8,362 bases of DNA from contig JAFWEB010000008.1 of NCBI GenBank assembly GCA_017515925.1, forward strand, positions 1 to 8,362. Reading direction: 5' to 3'. The DNA is from Candidatus Saccharimonadota bacterium. GTDB lineage: Bacteria; Patescibacteriota; Saccharimonadia; Saccharimonadales; Saccharimonadaceae. Positions 1 through 5,365 of the stretch are shown here, one piece after another. Position 1 is the first letter of the stretch. Every line of letters starts with the position of its first letter. A program made the position numbers and the translations under genes. Under the pieces are notes generated by a model. It was not told the DNA's origin. It saw only the letters and a program-made list of their open reading frames with translations, and did not search any database.

Positions 1-660
1 GACAGCCCTAGGCTCTCTGCAGATCGGCTAGAATATAACTTTATGAACGCATATCTAGTACGAGATTATGGGGCCAAACTACCACTTTCAAAAATTGCAA
101 GGTTTTATAATAATCTAGTAATTGGGCAAAATAAAGACGGGGAAATAGAGCTGGCTTTTCTTGATTACAAAATTGCAGAAGAATTCATTTGCTTGGTCCA
201 GAAAATATGGCATAATTGGTTTGACAATAGATTTCAGCTAACCGGAAAAATCTACGCTGAATTAGTTGAGAGAGCAATCAAAGCCGGAGATTTTAATGAG
301 GAAGATCTCTATAAAATGGGTGATGCTGAAACAATCGAAAAAATATTAAAAAGCAAAGATAAAACATTGCGTAGCTCAATGCGTAAATTTATGGACTGTG
401 AAAATTATTATACTGGCGAGGCTTTGCCATCACGCAAATATTACCACGCAGTAGAAAACTACACTGCCAAGCATCGTTATCTAGACCCACTAGTCTGTAG
501 CGAGTTCAAAATTGCACTCCGCCAATCAGATCCGCAAAAAACCGTCATTCGCACGCATTTTACTCGCCTATCTGCTAGGTCTAAGAAGATTAAATCGTAT
601 ATTCGTCGTACCAAAAATTATCACACCGAAAAATACGCTTGGGTGAATTTTAAGATTTGA
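1..660 (+). CDS. HD-domain hydrolase, C-terminal part (5' end outside window)
   Basis: The frame is open from base 1 to a TGA stop, giving a 219-residue fragment; the first ATG, at 43, is internal. The residues before that ATG read DSPRLSADRLEYNF. The SADRLEY stretch resembles the conserved S/C-ADRL-(E/D)-Y segment of a family of bacterial HD-domain phosphohydrolases, where it lies after the metal-binding HD core. The remainder also fits that family: a short strand with an acidic turn (about DGEIELAFLDY), a helix with paired Trp/Phe, then a helical stretch near KAGDFNEEDLYKMGD, where relatives carry a similar acidic pattern. The tail (last 50 residues) is rich in Arg, Lys and Tyr. The catalytic His and Asp residues must lie upstream, so the substrate cannot be inferred; nucleotides are a common one for HD enzymes. 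The gene converges on ldh with a 9-bp gap. The family call is from remembered similarity only. Confidence 0.6.
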   Translation, partial: DSPRLSADRLEYNFMNAYLVRDYGAKLPLSKIARFYNNLVIGQNKDGEIELAFLDYKIAEEFICLVQKIWHNWFDNRFQLTGKIYAELVERAIKAGDFNEEDLYKMGDAETIEKILKSKDKTLRSSMRKFMDCENYYTGEALPSRKYYHAVENYTAKHRYLDPLVCSEFKIALRQSDPQKTVIRTHFTRLSARSKKIKSYIRRTKNYHTEKYAWVNFKI

Positions 661-669
661 TTCATTTAT

Positions 670-1596
670 TTAAGCTTCAATTTGTGGCGCTTCTACCTGG
701 GAAATGGCATCTTTTAGGGCGTTGTTGGATTTTTGGAATTTGATGCCTTCGGCTTCGGTCAATTGTAATTCTAAGCGACGAACTATACCATGGCGTCCAA
801 CCACAGCAGGGAATCCATTGTAAACTCCGGCAAAATCATCATAAGAAGAAACTGGCAGTACCCGTTTTTCATCTCCTAAAATACAGTTGACGAGCTTGGT
901 TACACAGGCGCCAATACCATAATATGTTGCGCCTTTTTTATTAATAATTTCGTAAGCTTCTTTGCGTGCAAATTCTTCGATTTCATCTAGCTCGCTCTGT
1001 TTCAAGAAGTCACTAAGCGGTTGGCCACCGAGGTTAGAAAGAGACCAAAGTGCAAATTCAGTATCACCATGTTCGCCAATCTGGAACGCGTGGACAGATT
1101 TTGGCGAGACACCAAGGCGCTCGGAAATACGGTAGCGAAGTCTAGCGGAATCTAGGATAGTGCCGGAACCAATCACTTGTTCAGCTGGCAAGCCAGAGTA
1201 GCGCCAGGTTAGATAGGTGAGTACATCCATAGGATTAGAAACCACAATAAAGATTCCATTGAATCCAGATTCCATAATCTGATCAATCATATCCTTGAAA
1301 ATGGCAGCGTTCTTTTTGAGCAAGTCCATACGGGTTTCACCTGGCTTTTGTGGGGCACCAGCAGTAATAATGATAATATCGCAATCGCCGGCATCTTTAT
1401 AAGTTCCAGCAGATATTTTCATAAAAGATGGAGAGACTGCTAAAGTGTCACGCAGATCCATTGCCTCGCCCTCAGCATCTTCCATATTAATATCAGTTAA
1501 TACTAATTCGGAAACTGCCGTGCGTTGATTAATTAAACAATATCCCACACTAGCACCGACATTGCCAGTTCCCACAATCATTACCTTATTTGCCAT
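670..1596 (-). CDS. ldh: L-lactate dehydrogenase (NAD-dependent, LDH/MDH family)
   Basis: A cytoplasmic enzyme that reduces pyruvate to L-lactate with NADH, regenerating NAD+ during fermentation. The 308-residue protein is close to normal family length. It opens with a Rossmann fold: GTGNVG at residues 9-14, and Asp35 at the end of strand two, which favours NAD over NADP. The mobile loop QKPGETR (83-89) supplies Gln83, the position that separates lactate dehydrogenases (Gln) from malate dehydrogenases (Arg), and Arg89. Further active-site residues are Asp149 and Arg152 in LDSARLR, and His176 in IGEHGDTE. GATYYGIG, typical of LDH, follows later. Arg154 and His169 align with the two fructose-1,6-bisphosphate ligands of Bacillus stearothermophilus LDH (Arg173, His188), so allosteric activation is possible but inferred. 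The start is the ATG at 1596-1594, preceded by AAGGA at 1602-1606 with a 5-nt spacer. It is divergent from the DUF2207 gene. Confidence 0.95.
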   Translation of the reverse strand: MANKVMIVGTGNVGASVGYCLINQRTAVSELVLTDINMEDAEGEAMDLRDTLAVSPSFMKISAGTYKDAGDCDIIIITAGAPQKPGETRMDLLKKNAAIFKDMIDQIMESGFNGIFIVVSNPMDVLTYLTWRYSGLPAEQVIGSGTILDSARLRYRISERLGVSPKSVHAFQIGEHGDTEFALWSLSNLGGQPLSDFLKQSELDEIEEFARKEAYEIINKKGATYYGIGACVTKLVNCILGDEKRVLPVSSYDDFAGVYNGFPAVVGRHGIVRRLELQLTEAEGIKFQKSNNALKDAISQVEAPQIEA

Positions 1597-1620
1597 AAAA
1601 ATCCTTATGTTTAGCTTTTC

Positions 1621-1649
1621 TTAATTATAGCAAATTATTATGGTAAAAT
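1621..1649 (+). promoter_or_regulatory. DUF2207-gene promoter, extended -10, predicted leaderless
   Basis: TGGTAAAAT at 1641-1649 is an extended -10 (hexamer TAAAAT at 1644-1649). With a 17-bp spacer the -35 is TTAATT (1621-1626), a weak match. Start of transcription 6-7 nt past the -10 falls on or next to the ATG at 1656, so the mRNA would have no leader. In agreement, no Shine-Dalgarno-like purine run precedes this ATG. The -35 overlaps the ldh -10. The arrangement is read directly from sequence; the transcription start is inferred. Confidence 0.5.
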
Positions 1650-1652
1650 GAA
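1624..1652 (-). promoter_or_regulatory. ldh promoter, extended -10
   Basis: On the minus strand TGCTATAAT (-10 hexamer at 1624-1629, TGC at 1630-1632) is a perfect extended -10. At a 17-bp spacing the -35 would be TTCATT (1647-1652), only 3 of 6 matches to TTGACA, as is usual for extended -10 promoters. Transcription should start near 1617, giving a leader of about 20 nt that carries the AAGGA ribosome-binding site. The -35 region overlaps the -10 of the divergent DUF2207 promoter. Confidence 0.65.
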
Positions 1653-1655
1653 ATT

Positions 1656-3626
1656 ATGAAGAGGTTATATTTTGGTTTAGTAATATTATTATCAATTTTT
1701 GGCGTTGGCACGACGATTTTGTCACAAAATGCAAACGCTGCGTCATCGACAAATAATTTTTATTTTTCTGATGCAGAATTCGACTATTATCTAGAAAAAA
1801 CTGATAGCGGCAGCAAAATGCATGTCACAGAAGTTCTAACTGCTGTATTTCCAAGCACCAACCAAAACCATGGCATCACTAGATCGATTCCTTATTCTAA
1901 CCAAGATGGCAAAAACCTGACCGCACCTAGTAAATCCGACCTTCACTTTACCGCCAAAAGAAATGGCAAAAAAGAATCAATCGCCAAATCCGAGACTGAA
2001 AACGGGAACTATATTTTCTATCTAGGAAAAAAGAGTGAGTACGTTCACGGCGAACAACAATATACTTTGGATTATGATTTTACCAATGTTATCACCGAGT
2101 TCAAAACTGCTAAGGAAATGACCTGGAAAGGTGACGGGGCAACATTTCAAGAGCTTTATTGGGATACTAATGGTACTGGCTGGTCGCAGAAATTCGATCA
2201 CTTGATTGCCAGAGTACACATTCCGGCCGACATCGCCAAAAACCTTTTGGGCAATGATACATCTTGCTATGTCGGAAAATACGGTGCCGATGAGAGTTCT
2301 TCCTATCGTTGTCAAATTTCTTCTGACGACGAAAGCACGTATAATCCATTTGCGCTTAACGCAGATAGTAGTAAGCAATCCGAGGTAGTTATTACTTTTG
2401 AGACAAACTATCTCAGAGCCGGGGAGAACCTGACTTTTGCAATCGATTTCAAACCTGGCACATTTTTCGTTCCAGAGCCAGCCAAGAGTAACGCTCTGCT
2501 CTATGTAGTAGGAGGATTTGGCGGAGCAATCATATTACTTCTAATTCTTGCAGTATATAAATATCGCAAAGTTATAACCGCAAAAATGAAATACAAAAAA
2601 GGTCTCTTCTTGGCACCACAATATTCTCAGCCAAAGGGCTTGACCGTAGCAGACACTGAATATATCTGGCTTGGTGGTAAAAAATCATCATTCGTTGCTA
2701 CATTAATCGAGCTTGCTGTCACTCACAAAATCGAACTTATTAAAACCGAAAAAGAAAAAACATTTGGCGGCAAAAAGACCATCTGGAATGTCAAAGTATT
2801 ATCCGAAAAAGATTTAACTCCGGCGCAGAAAGATGTCCTTGCAATTCTGCATGGTGGAGAAAACTACCACGCAGGCGATACTTTTAAAATTGAGAAACAT
2901 ACCGCAACAGCCCACTTACAATCACTCGCCAGAAGTTATCGTACTGACACCGAAAAACGCCTCGAAGAGATGGAAATGTTAATATCAAAGAAAGAGCGCA
3001 AGGAGCTTTATTCAGGCTTCTATGGTGGATTCTCAGTATTTCTATTCATCTTTTATATTATGTTGTCGATAGTGTTCTTTGCCGAATATGGCGACATGCT
3101 AACTGGTGGTACAGCTTTGTTTGCTTATGGATCACTTGCAATGTTTGTAGCTGTAGTTACTATCATCGTTATTAGCACTCGTGCTACAAAAATTCACCGC
3201 CACACAATCAAGGGAATTGATGCTTCAAACGAAATCGATGGCCTAAAAGAATATATTGCTATGGCCGAGGCAGATCGCCTCAAATTCCTGCAGTCCGTTA
3301 AAGGAGCCCCAACATCAACAAAGGGAATTGTCAAATTATATGAGCAACTTCTACCATACGCTATTATCTTTGGCGAGGAAGATAGCTGGATGAAAGAACT
3401 CAACAAGTTCTACGAGCAAAATCCAAGACTTGATCACAGCTGGTACTCTGGCTCCGATTACATCACTATTGGCGCATTCCACAGCATGATGACTTACACA
3501 TCTAGCAGTATTCGCAGTACCACTTCTTATACTTCTAGTAGTTCCTCTAGCTCCGGGCATTCCGGCGGCGGGGGCGGCGGCTTCTCCGGTGGGGGCGGAG
3601 GCGGTGGCGGCGGGGGCGGCTGGTAA
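1656..3626 (+). CDS. DUF2207 (YciQ-like) membrane protein with poly-Gly tail
   Basis: The function is unknown, as for the DUF2207 family generally. The 656-residue protein begins with a signal peptide (basic start, hydrophobic stretch, probable cleavage after ANA near residue 28). An extracytoplasmic DUF2207 domain follows to about 275, then TM1 (about 281-302), a basic cytoplasmic region (303-455), a TM2/TM3 hairpin (about 457-477 and 487-508) and a cytoplasmic C-terminal domain with a helical segment near LLPYAIIFGEEDSW. Positive charges flank TM1, TM2 and TM3 on the sides expected for N-out/C-in topology. I found only two cysteines, Cys204 and Cys219, both in the outer domain, so a disulfide is plausible. 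The end is a Ser-rich run and then two Gly runs (six, then eleven residues) split by Phe-Ser, closing on Trp656; such Gly tails are common in this family. The start is the only ATG compatible with the signal peptide. The ATG at 1648 hits a stop after three codons. Confidence 0.85.
   Translation: MKRLYFGLVILLSIFGVGTTILSQNANAASSTNNFYFSDAEFDYYLEKTDSGSKMHVTEVLTAVFPSTNQNHGITRSIPYSNQDGKNLTAPSKSDLHFTAKRNGKKESIAKSETENGNYIFYLGKKSEYVHGEQQYTLDYDFTNVITEFKTAKEMTWKGDGATFQELYWDTNGTGWSQKFDHLIARVHIPADIAKNLLGNDTSCYVGKYGADESSSYRCQISSDDESTYNPFALNADSSKQSEVVITFETNYLRAGENLTFAIDFKPGTFFVPEPAKSNALLYVVGGFGGAIILLLILAVYKYRKVITAKMKYKKGLFLAPQYSQPKGLTVADTEYIWLGGKKSSFVATLIELAVTHKIELIKTEKEKTFGGKKTIWNVKVLSEKDLTPAQKDVLAILHGGENYHAGDTFKIEKHTATAHLQSLARSYRTDTEKRLEEMEMLISKKERKELYSGFYGGFSVFLFIFYIMLSIVFFAEYGDMLTGGTALFAYGSLAMFVAVVTIIVISTRATKIHRHTIKGIDASNEIDGLKEYIAMAEADRLKFLQSVKGAPTSTKGIVKLYEQLLPYAIIFGEEDSWMKELNKFYEQNPRLDHSWYSGSDYITIGAFHSMMTYTSSSIRSTTSYTSSSSSSSGHSGGGGGGFSGGGGGGGGGGGW
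3561..3623 (+). repeat. GC-rich glycine-codon tract, three loosely repeated 21-bp units
   Basis: This 63-base stretch encodes the poly-Gly tail and is far richer in G and C than its surroundings. Runs of five G occur at 3570-3574, 3591-3595 and 3612-3616, exactly 21 bases (seven codons) apart, so the tract reads as three diverged 21-bp units. Gly codons are mixed (GGC, GGT, GGG, GGA), which argues for selection on the peptide rather than simple slippage. The dense G runs could fold as a G-quadruplex in the mRNA, but that is inference. Confidence 0.6.
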
Positions 3627-3660
3627 TCGCCAGACTCCTCACATATCTGTTTTTAACGTC

Positions 3661-3677
3661 TAGAAATAGTTTTTCTA
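3661..3677. repeat. Small inverted repeat upstream of the serS -10
   Basis: TAGAAA (3661-3666) and TTTCTA (3672-3677) are perfect inverted arms around a 5-base loop, ending one base before the TG of the serS extended -10. The repeat occupies the position of the -35/spacer. It could be an operator for a dimeric regulator, a weak hairpin, or chance in AT-rich DNA. A six-base AT-rich stem is not strong evidence. Confidence 0.3.
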
Positions 3678-3686
3678 TGCTATAAT
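3678..3686 (+). promoter_or_regulatory. serS promoter, extended -10
   Basis: TGCTATAAT is a perfect extended -10, identical to the one before ldh. No good -35 lies 16-18 bp upstream. The hexamer ends 10 bases before the serS ATG, so transcription would begin around 3692-3694 and the leader would be only a few bases. The AGAAGG at 3687-3692, which looks like a ribosome-binding site, would then be largely untranscribed unless the start is earlier. There is no room for a T-box leader. Confidence 0.6.
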
Positions 3687-3696
3687 AGAAGGTGAT

Positions 3697-4941
3697 ATGT
3701 TAGATGTTAATTTTATTCGCGAACACCTCGCTGAGGTTAAAAAATCCACCAAAGAAAAAGGCTACAAAACTGATGTCGACGCCATCCTAAAAATCGATGA
3801 CGAGCGCAAATCTCTGCTCCAAGAAGTTGAGAAAATGCGCAAAGATCGTAATGATATAGCCGCACAAATGAAAGGTGGCAAACCTGCCCCTGAATTAATT
3901 GCCAAGGGCAAAGAAATCAAGCAGAAGCTAGCTGATGAAGAAAAGAAATTAGACGAATTAACCGCAAAAGTTAACGACGCACTAAAATCAGTGCCAAATG
4001 TAATTTTTGACGACGTCCCACTAGGCGGCGAAGAAAAATCCGTCGAAGTGAAAAAATGGGGAGAAAACAAAAAGTCCGGAACCGATCACTTAGATTATGC
4101 TGCCTCTCGCGATTGGGTAGATTTTGAACGTGGTGCCAAAGTAGCTGGCGCTAAATTTTACTATCTCAAAGGCGACCTTGCATTCCTTGAAAATGCACTT
4201 CTACAGTTTGGTCTGAAAAAAGTTCGCGAACATGGTTTTACCTACATGACTACTCCAGACCTTGTATCATCCAAAGTTCTTGAAGGAACTGGCTTCGCTC
4301 CTCGTAGCTCTGAACAGTCCGACGAATACTATATTGAAGGAGAAGATCTAGCACTTATCGCCACTGCCGAGATGCCAATCACAGGCTATCACATGGACGA
4401 AATTATCGATGAAGACAAATTGCCGCTATTTTATGCAGGTTACTCTGCTTGTTTTAGAAAAGAAGCTGGCACTTACGGCAAATACACGCGTGGCCTCTTC
4501 CGCGTTCACCAGTTTAATAAATTAGAGATGTACTGTTTCTGCTTGCCAGAACAGAGCAAAGAAATCCACGAAAAAATCCTCGCCATCGAAGAAGAAATCT
4601 GGCAAGAGATTGGTATCCCATATCATGTCATTAATATTGCCGCTGGTGATCTTGGAGCACCTGCAGCTAAAAAATACGATTTAGAGTATTGGTCTCCAGT
4701 CAACCAAAAATATCAGGAGCTCACATCTTGCTCTAACTGTACAGATTTCCAGGCTCGCTCTGTCAATGTTCGCGTCCGCAGAAAAGATGGCAAAATCGAA
4801 TTTGTCCATACACTTAATGGTACTGCAATTTCCCTAGCACGTGCTATGGTAGCCGTGATCGAAAACTACGCAACCGAGGGTGGCAAGTTCAAAGTTCCTG
4901 AAGTTCTTCGCCCATATCTAGACGGTCGCGAAGAACTCTAA
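3697..4941 (+). CDS. serS: Seryl-tRNA synthetase
   Basis: A class II aminoacyl-tRNA synthetase in the cytoplasm that activates serine with ATP and charges tRNA-Ser (and tRNA-Sec where present). At 414 residues it is slightly compact for the family. Residues 1 to about 105 form the charged, heptad-like helical arm that grips the long variable arm of tRNA-Ser. The catalytic core follows. The serine-binding TAE triad is at 223-225, in a context typical of SerRS (TAEMPITGYH). Motif 2 is FRKEAG at 253-258 with Arg254 and Glu256, continuing to Arg265, Gly266 and FRVHQF at 268-273. The SCSNCTDFQAR signature of bacterial SerRS comes later. Motif 3 is LNGTAISLARAM at 373-384 with Arg382 as the ATP-binding arginine. 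All key residues are present, so it should be active. It has its own promoter and is separated from hpf by 63 bp containing another promoter. Confidence 0.97.
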   Translation: MLDVNFIREHLAEVKKSTKEKGYKTDVDAILKIDDERKSLLQEVEKMRKDRNDIAAQMKGGKPAPELIAKGKEIKQKLADEEKKLDELTAKVNDALKSVPNVIFDDVPLGGEEKSVEVKKWGENKKSGTDHLDYAASRDWVDFERGAKVAGAKFYYLKGDLAFLENALLQFGLKKVREHGFTYMTTPDLVSSKVLEGTGFAPRSSEQSDEYYIEGEDLALIATAEMPITGYHMDEIIDEDKLPLFYAGYSACFRKEAGTYGKYTRGLFRVHQFNKLEMYCFCLPEQSKEIHEKILAIEEEIWQEIGIPYHVINIAAGDLGAPAAKKYDLEYWSPVNQKYQELTSCSNCTDFQARSVNVRVRRKDGKIEFVHTLNGTAISLARAMVAVIENYATEGGKFKVPEVLRPYLDGREEL

Positions 4942-4958
4942 AATCCACCTTTCTTCTC

Positions 4959-4987
4959 TTGAAGGTAAGAGTAAAATCGGGTATAAT
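4959..4987 (+). promoter_or_regulatory. hpf-secA promoter (-35/-10)
   Basis: TTGAAG (4959-4964, 4 of 6 matches) and a consensus TATAAT (4982-4987) are separated by exactly 17 bp. Transcription should start near 4994, immediately at the AAAAGGAG ribosome-binding site (4993-5000), which sits 4 nt before the hpf ATG. The leader would be about 11 nt. This is the best-formed promoter in the window and presumably drives both hpf and secA. Confidence 0.7.
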
Positions 4988-5004
4988 AAATCAAAAGGAG
5001 TGTT

Positions 5005-5364
5005 ATGATAGAAAAAATCGAAATTACAGGGAACAAGTATAAGGTGGAAGAAAGTTTCCGTAAGTACGCCCAGAAGCGTATCGGCAAATTAGACCGTTAT
5101 CTTCCTCGTGGCAACAAAAAAGATGTCGTAGCTAAAATCGTCGTCACAGAGATTGATAAGGCCCACGGCAACAAATACGAAATTTCTGCTGCTATGGAAA
5201 TTCCTGGTGGCAAGGTATTAGCCGCAAAAGATGAGTCTTCTAATGTCTATGCTGGCATTGACATTATCGAAGCCAAACTCATGGGGCAGATTCGTCGTTT
5301 TAAACTAGAGAGCACTCCACACCTCAGAAAAAATAAAATAAAGTCTCTCTTTCAGCGAGGTTAA
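5005..5364 (+). CDS. hpf: Ribosome hibernation promoting factor (HPF/RaiA family, short form)
   Basis: A small protein that binds the 30S decoding region of idle ribosomes, blocks mRNA and tRNA sites and preserves ribosomes under stress or slow growth. The 119 residues cover a single beta-alpha-beta-beta-beta-alpha domain: opening strand EKIEITGNKYKVEES, helix one containing YAQKRIGKLDRYLP, central strands with VVAKIVVTE and KYEISAAMEIPGG, then DESSNVYAGIDIIEAKLMGQIRRFK, the Y-x-x-I-D helix typical of the family. The C-terminal dimerisation domain of long HPF is absent, so it should act like the short forms rather than pairing ribosomes on its own. The C-terminus is basic. The ATG has a strong AGGAG 4 nt upstream. 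secA follows after one base. hpf next to secA is a recurring arrangement in bacteria. Confidence 0.88.
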   Translation: MIEKIEITGNKYKVEESFRKYAQKRIGKLDRYLPRGNKKDVVAKIVVTEIDKAHGNKYEISAAMEIPGGKVLAAKDESSNVYAGIDIIEAKLMGQIRRFKLESTPHLRKNKIKSLFQRG

Positions 5365-5365
5365 A

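Noticed and set aside
658..660. TGA read as glycine, as in Gracilibacteria or Absconditabacteria
   Set aside because: The other genes show no in-frame TGA, and reading through would add only about 20 unlikely residues before a TAG.
2022..2378. 118-codon open frame on the minus strand
   Set aside because: Lies wholly inside the DUF2207 coding region, has no ribosome-binding site or recognisable protein, and the plus-strand frame has a signal peptide and membrane segments.
3631..3654. CAGA...TCTG followed by TTTTT after the DUF2207 stop as a rho-independent terminator
   Set aside because: A four-base stem with an 11-base loop is not stable enough despite the T run; could be chance.
3627..3696. 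T-box or other riboswitch controlling serS
   Set aside because: The -10 element lies 10 bases before the ATG, leaving no leader to hold one.
3762..4070. 102-codon minus-strand open frame rich in Ser and Phe
   Set aside because: Antisense to the Lys/Glu-rich tRNA-binding arm of SerRS; the Ser/Phe composition is what antisense of Lys/Glu codons gives.
4947..4966. ACCTT...AAGGT inverted pair downstream of serS
   Set aside because: Only five pairs with a 10-base loop and no T run; it overlaps the hpf -35 and is better explained as promoter DNA.
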